In this document: positions 37,326 to 49,704 of the stretch, in pieces
Numbering within the stretch: the stretch's first letter is position 1
How the letters are laid out: each line of letters starts with the position of its first letter
NCBI RefSeq assembly: GCF_020921035.1
Contig: NC_063150.1
Coordinates: 28,567,826 to 28,631,825 of the forward strand
Direction: 5' to 3'
DNA length: 64,000 bases
Source of the DNA: Rhodamnia argentea
Lineage: Eukaryota; Streptophyta; Magnoliopsida; Myrtales; Myrtaceae
Notes under the pieces: generated by a model
The model's database searches: none
What the model saw: only the letters and a program-made list of their open reading frames with translations
Told to the model about the DNA's origin: nothing
Translations under genes and position numbers: made by a program

Positions 37326-39381
37326 TCAGGCAACTCGTGAGTTGAATTCAATTTCTTTATCATTTTACCGAGCAACAGTGTCCCCATTCAACCAGTGAGT
37401 TCAACTCGAGATCATGGGAGTGAGGAGATCAAAGGTGAAATCTTGTTCTGTCTGCAATAATTACATGACAATGGATTGAACGATGTGAACCTGGAGGACA
37501 GATTTCAGTAAAGACAACGTTGGTATCAAAGGGCGTGGTTAGGTTCTTTTTAATGGCCACCAACGGTTTATTATCCTAGTATTGTCACGTGGTAAAGTGC
37601 TAATTACATGCATCATCTCGTCGTTAAAGTGTGACTAGCGAGAAGAACAGCAGCTTAAAATCGACTTTGCATTAGCCTTTCATAGCATTCACAGTCACAA
37701 CTTTAAGTTAAGTGATAGAATGACGTCTAAATTAGCAACAACATACAAAAGTATTACAACTGTTGGAGGACATTGATCTACTAAGTCTGTTCAACGCTTG
37801 CTATAAATTTTTTGGGGGAAAAGTTCCACACTACTGGCAGAATATTAAGAGTCAGCTTTCTTCTGTTCTTTTATGAAGAGTTTCGTGCTCCAATATGCTC
37901 TCGCAATATGGAGTTAGAAAGCTCTATCTATCGAGTTTCTAATTTATCAATCTTGATGCAATTTGGAGTCTTTTAGAGGAAAGAATGCTCAATTTGCCGA
38001 GTGATGCTCAGTCTACTCAAGAATGAGTCCTTCTAGGAGTTACTCCTATATGATTATATTTTGTTCCTAGAGTCATCTTGAGTCGAGAGTCGATGTTCTT
38101 CTTTATGTTTTGATCAGGATTGTTGGTCCTACTTTTCCAAACTTGCCTATGCTTTGAGGTTGCTCTAAATTGAGTCTGTTTAAACTCCTCTAAGATTTTT
38201 TTTATGGTTAAAAGATTTTATCTTAATGAGTTTCATGACTGTACTCTTGGATTAGAGTTTTATCTTAACTCTATATCGGTCTTATTGACTCCATTAAGTG
38301 GGTGAGTTACACGCCATTTATCCTCGGATGAATTCTTTCGGCGGTGCGCATTTGCCCTATCATATCCCCGGTGTCATATGGTGGATTCCTTAGGTGGTGA
38401 ACATTTATTTTGTCGCACTTTTACAGCCTTCTAAATCTCCTACCACTCCGGTCTCATCAACTATCTTGCTTCTACACATGCCATTGGCACATGATATAAG
38501 TAATCAACAAAATACTAAGGATCAACCTAAGTAAACACTATGCGTTTGGTTCAACTTTTTCAAGGAGTTTTGGAGAAATGCAAAGCAGTTTAGCCTAAGC
38601 ATTTTAGCTTTGGATCGTCCTAACTATATCTCTCTTCCTATCTTATCCTTCCTTTCTATTTTTTTTCTTTTTCTTCTAAAAATACAAGATATCTAAACCT
38701 TTCGACTTGACTAATCCTCACGAGTCCATGCGACACACCCCATTCACATTCATCAAGTATGGCTCATTGTGATTTGATTACAAGATTTATCGTATCCAAA
38801 CTAATTGTTTAACTACTCAACCAAGTTTACAAAGGATGCACGCATAGTTCCTCCTCCATTCCAATGCCAAAAGATTTTATTGGAGCCGAATGCTTTACCT
38901 AATAAATCTTCGCCCTCGGAGACATAACTCGACACTTCTTTGTACGATAATCTCTTGTATCCCCTAAATCCTTTCCCGGCCCTTTTCATTTAATCTTGAA
39001 ATTTGGGAGTCAAGAAGTTTTCATAACCACACAAAACCAAGCTAGGGCCAGGTTTCTTTATTCATCAATTTTTAGTACACATACGATACATATATCTATA
39101 GCAGATTGGCCTGAGAGCCAGCTGATTATATATAATGTTGCAGCATACATATAAATCTCAGAATAGACAATATGGGTACACAAACGTTTCTCTTTTTTCC
39201 TTTGTTTGTGGTTCAGAGGATACGCACAAAAGCTTATCGACTTTCCGGTGGATCTCAAGGTGCGCCATACTCAAGATCTATGCTTCAGACATGAATTTGC
39301 CGACTTATTCATTTTCATTACTACCTATAATTCCCATTGACACTGACCAGTCCAGCCTCCAAGTCGATCAGTTCGGCCTCC
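37326..39381. other. Spacer between peptide copies 2 and 3
   Basis: 37326-37700 still aligns with the upstream regions of the other copies. About 37760-38500 is unrelated to the array and may be an insertion, since the spacing grows here. About 39000-39381 matches the 3' region of copy 1 ('cataaccacacaaaaccaagcta.ggccagg.ttctttatt', 'agcagat/gt-ggcct'). Confidence 0.5.
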
Positions 39382-39384
39382 TCA

Positions 39385-39738
39385 TGACCTGTCTTTTATC
39401 TCATGGTGAGAACTATCGGGATCGGTGCTAGCCGGAGTGCTCGAGTAGTTACCATAACCGGCGTTCTTCTCATGTTGTTGGGGCCCGGTTTCAGCATCCG
39501 TGTTGCTTGTAGCAGTAGCAACAGGAGTAGAAGCACTTGTATCACTCAGGGATCCGGTAGTTTTGCTTGAAGCAGCAGCAGCAGTAGTAGCGGCAGCATT
39601 GGTAGAAACGGTAGCATCACTAACGCCAACACTAGCTTTGCGGCCCACGCTCGTGTCACCGAGCCGACGCTCTGCATTGGCATGTAGAGCTGCCATGGTC
39701 AGTACGAGCACAAGGAAGAGCGCAAACATCACCTTCAT
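39385..39738 (-). CDS. Small secreted peptide precursor, array copy 3 (intact)
   Basis: About 118 residues with signal peptide MKVMFALFLVLVLTMAALHA, then NAERRLGDTSVGRKA, an Ala/Ser/Thr-rich spacer (about 45-80), TGPQQHEKN and the C-terminal block GYGNYSSTPASTDPDSSHH ending EIKDRS. It is the closest partner of copy 1; the two differ mostly in the low-complexity spacer while ends are kept, which suggests selection on the signal peptide and C-terminus. The TATA box CTATAAAT lies at 40087-40094 (minus) and the conserved upstream block at 40194-40287. Function unknown; secretion is inferred. Confidence 0.75.
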
Positions 39739-40086
39739 GATTGGATTCAGTAGCTGGACTCTGAAAGACGGACTTTATACAATCATTTCGGGATGATCCA
39801 ATAATAACAGAACTTTTTCTTCAAACGAAGCTATAAAGACGCCGGTTTAAGACCTATCGATTTCGACAGGAAGCATTTCTCAACTTCCTTACACGTATAA
39901 TGCCAAGATTTCAAAACTGAGTAACCAATACAACTTGAAAGGGATTGGACATGCTTCTTGATTCTGGATGAGTTGCAGTGCTGAAAGAAGACATTAAAAT
40001 CTAGGGTTTTGTCAGACATACCGGTTTCTACTGCGGAGGAATCTCTACTCGGTGTGTTGATGGCCTGTTGATCATATTGTTGTGCA

Positions 40087-40094
40087 ATTTATAG
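40087..40094 (-). promoter_or_regulatory. TATA box of peptide gene copy 3
   Basis: CTATAAAT on the minus strand, about 350 bp from the ATG, in the same conserved context as in copy 1. Confidence 0.6.
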
Positions 40095-40287
40095 GGAAGT
40101 AGTACTGTGCTGTTGCTAGGGTTGGGGAAGAATGCATTTCTTCATCAAATGAACACTCCAAAAGTGCTCTAGAAAAATAAAGAGGAAAGAAAAAGCAAGT
40201 TTAGAGTGGGGGATTCACAATGTTGCTGCACCATTGGAAGAGGGATAAGGCACCCAAGAAACTAATCATGATTAAGATGGATAATTA

Positions 40288-42791
40288 AGGCAACTCGTGT
40301 GATGACATTCAAACAGTTTATGATTATTGAGGAGTTTATATATCCCCGTTCTAGGGTTCATCAGCAATGGGTGTAATGAGATGAAAGGTGAAATCTTTTT
40401 CCATCTGATGGGTGTCATGAGATGAAAGGCAAAATCTTTTTCCACCAGCAATTATTGCATGAAGATACATACATTAAACTATGCTAACGGGAGGACAAAT
40501 TTTACTCCGGACAAAATTGGGGTCCGAGGGGTGTGGGTTAACGTTAATAATTGTTAGGTAGGTAGGTTCTATTTAACGGCCATCAACTGTTTAATGTCCT
40601 AGTATTATCACGAGGTGAAAGTGTTAATAATAACATGCATTCTTTGATGGGAGATTCCGCGAGAATAGTAGTCATAAAACAACTTAAAATCGAGTTTTTC
40701 ATTGCATGCTCACAGTTGTAGCGCATTAATCACTAGGCATGCGGTGAATCGTTCTAAGGGTAAAACTTCGTTAAGATCTTCATTAAGATTAATACATGAG
40801 CCATGTAGCTGTTGGTTAGCACTCTCTCTTTAACCCAGCCGCTACTGTAGCTACCACCGTAACCATCGATAATATTACTCTCGCCAACAACCAGCATGTC
40901 CACAGTCACTATTGCTAGTGACTACTCAACCAACGCGATGCTGTGTTCGGTCCCTGATCGAAACCAGAGCTCTCCATAACAGATCTCGTGATGGAGAAAA
41001 GAGGGCCAGATTTGCTTGTTATCAAGTCGGCAAAGAGCGACAAACTCAGAAATAGAAATCAGAAGGAGACCCAGATTGACGGGGAGGGGGGGAAAACAAA
41101 GCACACATCGAGATATTGATGGTCAAGAGGCCTTCCCTACTTAACTTTTCATAAAGGATCTACTTAAACTTGATAGTTCTAGACCTACTTAACTTTCTGC
41201 TAATGACAAATGTGAGAACATATACATGGTGTGACTGAATGAAACACCTAGAGAGTACTTGGAGTTGACTAACTGCTATTACCGGTCTTAGGGTTTTACA
41301 TAAGAGAGAAGACTGATAGCAAAATGAAATTATTGAACAGAGAGGGCGATTGAAAGAATCTAACTAATAGGAAGTATATACAAATGTAGGTATTGATAGT
41401 TTGATTTGGCACCATGTCTTGCCTGGGAAATAAATTAGTCCAAATCATCGATACGGCCGTAACAAGACTTTCACTTTAAGAAATGTGGAATATCGTATAT
41501 CGATTCTACTTAATGCGATCTCTTCAACGGTGAGCCACGAAAAAAAAAAGTTACTGCTTTTTCCTTTGTATTCTTGAGTGAATACCCTAACATTGACAGA
41601 ACTATAGATGGGGACTCGATCTGCTCGCGACCATTTGACTCAGAAATTACCGCCCGATCCCGAATGCGAGGGAAAGAACATCATGTTCATCCGCTGCAAG
41701 TGGTGGCTGAGATGGCCACAACTGAAGTGGCCGTCGTCATCTGCCATTAAGAGTCCTTGGATAAGTGTTCTAACATCAAACGGAGTAAATCCTCAATTGG
41801 TGATTCATGACAACATGCAATCTCAAGATCTCAATGAGGAGATCAATTAATACATCCGAATTGGGCCTTTATTGAAAGGAAATGTTGATTAATCAGTATC
41901 TTCTCTATCACTGGAAAGATGATCCATGCTTGTTAATGGATAGATTTCTACGGGTCGGGTTATGTGTCGAGCATAAAGGCCCTTATCTAGCCCTACAATC
42001 ATTAAAACAATATCAACTCTTATTGTCAATGATGAGTGTGATTTCATATTACATTGTCCGAGTATTGAAAATGAAAATCATCAGAAGTGATCATTAAGAA
42101 AAACTAAGTTATGCAATAGAGATTTCTCTTGACTTCTTGCAGATAATTTGCAGGATAATTGTTTAGGGTGTTAAACCCTATAACAGCTCAAAAGATTGCA
42201 GACGCCCAAGTCTTTGTTAATTTGGCCGAGCGCAGGGTCTAGGATGATTATATTTCTTCTTTTACTTTTGTCAAGTGCGTAAACGTGGCTAAAACTAAGA
42301 AGCGAAGACTCTCATAAGTGAGATCGACACAAAATTTTACTCATGACAAGCCTCTCCATCTTAGTTATGGTATTCGCAAAACGCTAAGTATCTACGAGTT
42401 TCAACTCGATGCACTTCAACTATGTCTTGATTACTGGAATGTGTTGCTCAACGGTTCGTTAGATAGTTGCTGTAATGTTGCAATTTGGTGAGCTGCCAAG
42501 CTATTGGACATTACTACCTAGTAATTTTTATGTATGATCGGTCTACCATCATCCCATCGACCCAAGCAAGATTAGCAGCCTCATGTTATGAGCGTATCGT
42601 GAGAATTCTCGGTCGAGGCATCCGTAGGACCGCCTCAATAGGTGCCGGGTTAAGTTGATTTAGAGTCGGTTTAGATTTGGGGGAGATTGACCCCGAATTG
42701 GCTTAGTTTGGTACCAAAACCTTCGTTCTTGGTGTTGTCGCTAGAAGCGAGTGATTAGGTCCCGACAGAACTAGTCCGGTCACTCTTGCTT
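40288..42791. other. Spacer between peptide copies 3 and 4
   Basis: 40288-40740 aligns with the upstream regions of copies 1 and 2. 40380-40445 contains a short direct repeat ('gggtgt-atgagatgaaaggtgaaatctttttcca' and 'gggtgtcatgagatgaaaggcaaaatctttttcca'). The remainder has short reading frames only and no recognisable gene. Confidence 0.5.
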
Positions 42792-42881
42792 CTAGAACCG
42801 GTGAGAGTTTGCACTACTAGCATCAGCGAGATTCGCCAATACCAACTCAAGGACAAAGCGGACTGCAAGTACAGTCTTCAT
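42792..42881 (-). pseudogene. Secreted peptide precursor, array copy 4, truncated relic
   Basis: From the ATG at 42881 only 29 codons remain: a recognisable but damaged signal peptide (MKTVLAVRFVLELVLANLAD) and a few residues to a TAG at 42792-42794. Upstream, the conserved block (43145-43272, with an internal insertion or duplication of 'gaagtggggtgatc') and 'tgctagggtt' are still present. The aligned TATA position near 43025 no longer reads as TATA. Confidence 0.7.
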
Positions 42882-43527
42882 AATCGGAATCAATCGCCTA
42901 ACCGTAGAAAGGATGGATTAACTAGAACACAATGGCGATCATATGATAGCACAAGATTATTGTTTTTTTTTTAATGTTTTTGGAACATCTATCATTTGCA
43001 ACAAGGATCATTCGTCAATGCGCACCATTCTTCGAAGAGTGAAATTGATCTATTGCTAGGGTTGTCAACTAAAGAATGGATGCCTCTAGCATATAAAAGC
43101 TCTAGAACAACTTGGAAAAGGGCAAAAAAGGAAAAGGAAAAAAAGAGCAAGTTTGAAGTGGGGTGATCTTCGACAAAAAAATAATAATAATAAAGTGGGG
43201 TGATCACTCTATTGCTGCACCATTGGAAAAGGTTTAAGCCACGCCCAAGAAGTAATGATGACTAAGATTTGATACCATCTAATGCAACTATTTGGGTTCA
43301 AATATTTATTTCTTTTGGAGGTCCGTGAAATTGAGACGAATAGCCTTACGAATGATGTAACGATAGGATCAATTCATAACTCAAAATTCGTATGTAAACT
43401 CATCATGTTTCGGACGAGGTCAAATATGCAACCTAATGTGTTGTAGCACATGCGATTTGTGAGCGAGTTGACCTAGTGGATTGAGCATAGGCAGTACTCA
43501 CTATCTTTTAGGGTCCGAGTAATAGTG

Positions 43528-43965
43528 GGAAAAATTATCAAAAAAGTAATAAATCTATTGTAATTGTGTAAATTTAGTCCATCCAACCAATTTCGATCGA
43601 CTCATGACATAAATTTTTTTATTTTTTTTTCCTTCCCTCTTCTTCCTCAAGCAAGCAAGGGTGAGCCTCACTAGCCTAGATCTGGCCTCAGCCTCGCTCT
43701 AGCTGGGCGAGATGAGCTCGCCTAAGGCCGGCAAGGTTGAACTTGTCGGCATTGCCTCCGGCCGATTGCTGATGTTTAGTGAGGCCCGAAGAGGAAGAAG
43801 AAAGAAGAAAAAATTAAAAAAAAGGAAAAGTAATATAAAAAAATTAGAATACTGTCCAAAATTGGTCGGATGAACTGAATTTGCACAATTGCAAAAAGTT
43901 TGGAACTAAATTAACACAATTACAATAAGTTTAGAACTTTTTTGATAATTTTCTCGGGAATAATG
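43528..43965. mobile_element. Inverted-repeat element, family 3, with GC-rich centre
   Basis: The left arm reads AAATTATCAAAAAAGTAATAAATC, then 'tattgtaattgtg-aaatttagtcc'. The right arm is its complement ('tttgcacaattgcaaaaagtttggaac', 'ttacaataagtttagaacttttttgataattt'). The centre (about 43660-43790) is GC-rich and includes GCCTAGATCTGGCC and GGGCGAG. Confidence 0.7.
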
Positions 43966-44173
43966 GAAGTAGTAAAATCAAAAGTGAAATCTTTCCTCGA
44001 TTAATATCGTCGGATCACGACCTGGGAAAATTTGCGAAACAATCAAGAAAGAAAAGTTGAAGATGGAAAAATTGGATTCCCTGTATACTTATTGTAATAA
44101 TACCCAACTAAAAGAAGTTATAAACTTCTGTTGAAAAAATAACGAATTACATTTTCGAATGCACTTAAAAGAT

Positions 44174-44198
44174 GACACGTGTCGTCGATGCATGACGT
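44174..44198 (+). promoter_or_regulatory. Palindromic G-box and TGACGT near the 210-residue membrane-protein gene
   Basis: GACACGTGTC at 44174-44183 and TGACGT at 44193-44198 lie about 230-250 bp upstream of the ATG at 44424. They match core bZIP/ABRE sites; a role is inferred from position only. Confidence 0.4.
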
Positions 44199-44383
44199 AA
44201 CAGTCTTATTCGAAATGGGACGTTCATAATCACGGCATTTTCAAAGAAGATTTCCTATAATTATTTTGAATATTTCTTCATTCATCCTCTTTAATTTATT
44301 AGTCGTGTAGTTTTTTTACCTTAATTATTTTCACGAACTATTTAGAGCTACGATCGGCTCAGTTTCGCGCCACGCTCACGCTT

Positions 44384-44411
<28 letters not shown>
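44384..44411. repeat. (GA)n microsatellite in the 5' leader
   Basis: About 14 GA units ending 12 bp before the ATG at 44424, in the probable 5' UTR. GA/CT runs are common in plant leaders. Confidence 0.9.
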
Positions 44412-44416
<5 letters not shown>

Positions 44417-44423
44417 AGAAGAG

Positions 44424-46033
44424 ATGAGGGACCAGAAGACGCCATTGAAGGAGAGCTCGCGCTCCCCGGCTCTCAATCGCAAATCGAACTCCGGCGAAAC
44501 TCCGGCGAAGAAACCTGCACAGGTAACGGTTTTCATTTTCCTTCCTGAGCGCTCGATTCAGCTCCATTGCACTCGCGAAGGTCTCTCTCGCGCTTACGAA
44601 TCGCCATCGTTCGCGTCAATCGGTTCAAAGTCGGCTCGCGTGTGCTAAAGCACTTGCTCGTGCTCCGACTCTTCAGTTGCTGAAGAAGACCTCGACCGCC
44701 GAAGGAACGTCGAAGAAATCGATCGATCTGTCCTCCGTCTCCGAGATTTCAGACATTCATCGCGATGATGAGACCGCCGAGGTAACGATTTGCTTCGCCT
44801 TGGTAATTTCGGGATAGGTGGATCGTTTTTGACTGATTTGCATGATCTGCGTGAACATAGTCGCAGCGGAGGCTTTTCCGTTGCAAATTGCGGATTCTTC
44901 GGAGAGTTGTGCCTGAGCTTATGGTCCTCTTTCGCGTTTTAGCCATAGTCAACGTCGATCACAGATATGAATGTGTCGTGGTACCTCTGCCTAGGGGAAA
45001 CATTTCCAGTGATGCGACGGATTTGCAAATTGAATTGTGTCTTTCTGCCGTTAATGCTGCTGTCATATTTTCGACTTAGGTCTACTGTTTCATGAAAGAG
45101 AAAGGTAAAGGTTATAGCAATTTGGATTCGCAAAGATTTGCTTGATCGCGAAGGTTTTAAGTGCAGCATCTAGATATAAAATCTTATGCTCATTCCCCAG
45201 ATGAAATGCTTGATATTACGACTCGATAGAAACTTGTTGCTCAAAGAATGCAAGAGCAGAACGAGATACTTTGATTGTGGTCAGTTCTTGAGAGTTTCAA
45301 TCATGTGCTTCAGACACTGATGAACAGATTTAGGATGTTATCGTTAGCTTGTATCATCCGAGAATTGCATTTTGAAAGGCTCATGAACTAGTTTTTAAGG
45401 GGGCTACACTTGAAAAAGGTTCCTTGGTGGTTGATTCACCGTGGTTCCTTATTCTCACCTTTTGTATTTGGGATTGCGAATAATTTGTTCTGAGCATTCA
45501 GTAGTTTTCACCAGCTTTCATCCACTATTCTTCGCCAGATAATACTAGATGATCCGGAGATCGCCTGACATTATCTCACCAGTTTTATGCCAACCTGTTC
45601 ACAGATCGTCATGCAAGCATTTGACCCTTCACCTTCTGTGGGATCTGTTTCGCCTGATCTCAGCTTCTCGTCGGAGATCACAGGTGATGATGGGAGTTTT
45701 CTGTTGGATACCTGTGATTCCAGTAAGCCAGGCAATTCCAAGATTGGTTTTCTTGATGCAAAATTTTCAGCCAATCTTCTCACAGCAGCTCGAGCACGGG
45801 TCTTAAAGTCGCTCAATGTGAACCGTCAGTCGGTGAAGCTTTTAGAAAGAGCAATGAATCAAGTGGATGGGCTTCATAATCCACCTGGAAAGAGAACTTG
45901 CTCGGGCGAACTCGCTTCCTTCAATATCCACCTTTACCTTTTTATACTTCTCATATGGATACTTGCAATGTCAGCGTTTTTCTTCTACAATGCTGAATCT
46001 CAAAGCATGTCTTTTGGCCCTTCGCCCACTTAA
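44424..46033 (+). CDS. Uncharacterised protein with one C-terminal membrane segment, 3 exons
   Basis: Exons are 44424-44522, 44677-44781 and 45605-46033. Donors are CACAG|GTAACG and CCGAG|GTAACG, acceptors TTCAG|TTGCTG and CACAG|ATCGTC; all phases are 0 and the product is 210 residues. The N-terminal 70 residues are Lys/Ser-rich and probably disordered (KTPLKESSRSPALNRKS). The middle is acidic and Ser-rich (SPDLSFSSEITGDDG) and is followed by a helical stretch (ANLLTAARARVLKSLNVNR). One strongly hydrophobic segment lies near residues 175-196 (HLYLFILLIWILAMSAFFF), with only 14 residues behind it. With no signal peptide this suggests a tail-anchored protein with its bulk in the cytosol. I do not recognise the family and infer no function. 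Confidence 0.7.
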
Positions 46034-48280
46034 GGTGTAAGTTTCCATGCTTATTGTGCTATGATGGCGAAAACTGTAGGGTTGATCCCATTGCTGCTCT
46101 TCTGTAAAGATGATCCAAACATTTGTTTGATATGATGTGTTTACAGCGATACAACTTTGAATTCAACTGATCAATCAGTTCAGCATGCTTTTCACGATTG
46201 GATAAAGCCATCAATCAGAAACCTATCTTACTCAAGGGTAATGACTGTTAGATGCATTCTATGTTTTGATTGTTGACAAGGACCTTATGGGGCTCCATGT
46301 GTTTACACATAGACATCTGAGCTCGTTAACGCGCAGGCATAGCCAGTTTTGAACTCGTCTCAGCTGGGCTCAGGTATCAATCCAATGCCAAAACATATAT
46401 AAGTGGGGTAGTTCATTGTTTAAGCCATTTGATGGTCATGTCGATCCGCAAAAAGGGCTAGTTCTCATCTGCTGTGGCCTGTGCTTCGGGAATAACTGAA
46501 CATAAAGCCTTTAGGAATTGATTTGTCAGTCTTGGCAAATTTTTGTGTGCGGTATGCAGGGAAAGAAACTATTAAGCGAATCTTCTTTTCTATCAGCCAG
46601 CATAATTATGAGTTTTCGGTTTATATTGTGGCCCGTGGGGTTGCAAATCGGTAATGAAGTCGTGTTTGGACTCTCAACTAGTCCTTTTTGTCCTGTTTAA
46701 TCTAATCCTAGGTGGTCTTCTGGTAAATGGAGATAACTAGTTCTTACTGTCTGAACATGTCAAGATACGCTGCTGAACCAAAATTTCCAGTGCACTCGGA
46801 ACTAGTTGTCCCGGACTCCTGGCAGAATCCGAAACTCATGGGGAAAGAGGAGCGCATGCGTCACGATACATGGTCGGAGTATAGAGAGAAACTGACTGAG
46901 AGACAAATGAGTTCGTCGCAGACCAACGAAACACAAACAACAAGCGTTGCCGGTGGTGGATTTGGATCCTTTCCAGAGTTCTTTTTCACTTGGAAAGCCT
47001 TGAGACTTTGGACCTTGAAACAGTGTTGTCACAGGGGCGGGTCGGAGCAGCTTTATGGGCCCCCGGTTTCGTGTGCATGCATGAAAAGGAAAGCCCGTGA
47101 AGTCTTCGAGTCCTCACTCATTCCAATAGAGAGATGAGTCAAGGCATTTCATCGCACCCGATGCAAATGGGATTTCATCTACCTCGATTCGCGTCGGATA
47201 AAACAGGTTCAAACTAGAGAGATATTCTAAAATAAACCATTTTCATCTACTTGTACGAGGATTTCCCTGTCCATAGTCACGTGGGTACCCAATTGCGTGC
47301 CTGTGTCATAAAGTATTAGTAGCTAATCCCCCATCGAGGAAGAATCCTCATCTCCGCGGCTGAATGCTCATCTTTTTCTCTTAATTAGACAGCTCAACTA
47401 ATCCAATCCGTTAGGTACTGTTGATTCTCAATCATCTGTAACATCTGCGTCTCTTTCATCTCTTTCTCTCCAGCCACATGGTGTGTTTTTTAATCTTTCT
47501 CTGTTCGGCTTAATTATTATCGTTATCGTTCTTCGTCTAATATGTTTAGCTGCCACCGATGACTCAACACTTATTTGCAAAATCATTATCGTCTGATTCG
47601 TACGTTAATCAGCTCGTGAATCGGCATTAAATCCATGGTTGATTAATGATATCACTTAGGAATCGGTGATTGCTCTAACGGGGGTTAGCTTCTTGGGACA
47701 TGACTTGTTGATTTAAAGAGGGAGGAGGGAATCTAATCTTGCGTAGATATTGTAAGTTATGACCATCTAGAGACGGCATAAGAAAAAGGTTCATTAGAAA
47801 CCAAGGAGGTGGTCATAAGAAAGATCTGGGACCAATGGAGCACTAAAACAATTTGAAAGCCGCGTCAACAATGACACGACAACGAAGCAGTATAATAATT
47901 CCTAAAGCCAATTAAGCAAGGGAAGCAGGAGGAGGTTTTTTTTTTTTCTGAATATCCACTGTCATAGTTCTTAAAATCGGTCGATTCCAGGTTCGTATGG
48001 TATAATTCGATTTGATTTGTGATCTAATAGATACAAATGTATCAAGTGAATCGATAATCTTCTGGATCACAAGAGAATATCCATAGGTTCGCTTGTGAAT
48101 ATACGATGCAATATGTATTTGTCGATTCTATTGGTTTGATTTTTGTATCTTACCTATGAAATTATCTGACTTTTGATGTATTTTATGATGTGGGCTATAT
48201 TTCGATGGTTTCAAGATTATTGAAAGAAAATTTTGCACTTTATAATACAACAATAAATGAAATGACAAGAAACATGTGAG
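46034..48280. other. 3' region of the membrane-protein gene and intergenic
   Basis: 46034-47140 is of mixed composition and may include a long 3' UTR. A frame at 46727-47137 starts with ATG but has no recognised domain. 47140-48280 is AT-rich without a gene. Confidence 0.45.
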
Positions 48281-48976
48281 GAAAGTTTTAAATCTATTGG
48301 CTATTACATTGGTACCAATTTGATCCTAACTTTTTAATTGTGCTAATTTAGTTCTAAATATTTTGGCCTAGAGTTAATTAAGTCATTTTGGCTAATTTTA
48401 GCCGTATATTGCTAGCATGGACACTAGTCAACCTATGTGGCATGGTGGGCGCTAATGTTGATATTTTTTTGATAATATTTTTTATATTTATTTATTTATT
48501 GTTCTTTTTCTTTATTCTTTTTTTTTTTCATGGCTAGCATGGCCATGAACAACGATGGTGAATGCCAGTGAGGCTGCCCTCTCTAGATCTAGCGAGGCCG
48601 GGCATCGTCTAGGCAACGGTTAGCCTTGCCCTATCTTAAGTGCCCCTAGCTTAGGTGACGCCTATCGAGGCCTCCCTAGCTTGGGTAAGATTGACCCTAG
48701 TTGGCCACAAGAGGAAAGATGAGGAAAAAAATAAATAAAATAAAATAAAATTCGAAAATTATTATAATATAATTAAAAAAATGCCTACATCAAGACCGGT
48801 TGTGCCATATAGGCCTACTAGCATCCACGTCAGAAATATATGATTAAAACTAGCCGGAAAGACTAAATTGGCACTTGATCAAAATGTTTAGAACTAAATT
48901 GGTACAATTAAAAAATTTATGACTAAATTTACATCAATATAATAGGTTTAAAGCTTTTTTGATACTTTTTTCATGA
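48281..48976. mobile_element. Inverted-repeat element, family 3, 0.7 kb
   Basis: The left arm has 'tattacattggtaccaatttgatcctaac...aattgtgctaatttagttctaaat'; the right arm has 'gtttagaactaaattggtacaatt...ataggtttaaagcttttttgatac'. The centre (48535-48720) is GC-rich with CTAGATCTAGCGAGGCC. Confidence 0.65.
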
Positions 48977-49704
48977 AATGACATATAAGAATTTGTTTTT
49001 TTTTTTGTTGGTAAAGACATGAGAATTTGTTGATTTATACTAGAATCTAACTTTCATTTTAATAAATAAAAACAGAAATATCATATCGTCCTACTCGTAG
49101 GAATCATCACATGCACTCGAAATCATAACAAGTGCCCCATTAAATGAAGTCATTTGTAAAAAATTATGACCCAACATACTAATTGCGAGTACTTCATCGT
49201 ATCTTACAACTCGATTCGATTCGATTCTCGACTCAGGTATTTCGATTTAACAACTATACTGGGCCTAGGACGATGATGCATTGAGACAAATTACAAGGTG
49301 GTGGCGGCGTCCGGAAGGCACGATCCCAAAGCCCAAAAGAAAGCTCCTCAATCTATCTAACCCTATGGCCATCTTTGGTGATCGTTGTTGCTTTCTGCTT
49401 TGTTAAGAGAATATTTCCTATTACTAGTCAGGAGGGCACGAGACCACGATATGATAAGGCTCTGTTTCTGCAACTTGCTGAAATGCGTAGTAGAGAAGCG
49501 ATGAGTGCGCACCTAAACGTGATTAGAAAGTCATTAACAAGAGTGGTTGGATAGTGGTGGGGGGAAGAGATGGGTAAGTAAAGAGTCGAACGGGGTCTCT
49601 CCAGCAAAAGTCTTATTTGAAAACCACCGGTTTACTTACTAAAAGCGGCAGATATTCCAAAAAACCGTATTTTATTAGGAAGCTAGCCGAAATTTCCGAG
49701 GAAA

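Noticed and set aside
46727-47137. A 136-codon frame downstream of the membrane-protein gene
   Set aside because: It starts with ATG, but I see no domain, no signal peptide and no promoter; it is probably 3' or intergenic sequence.
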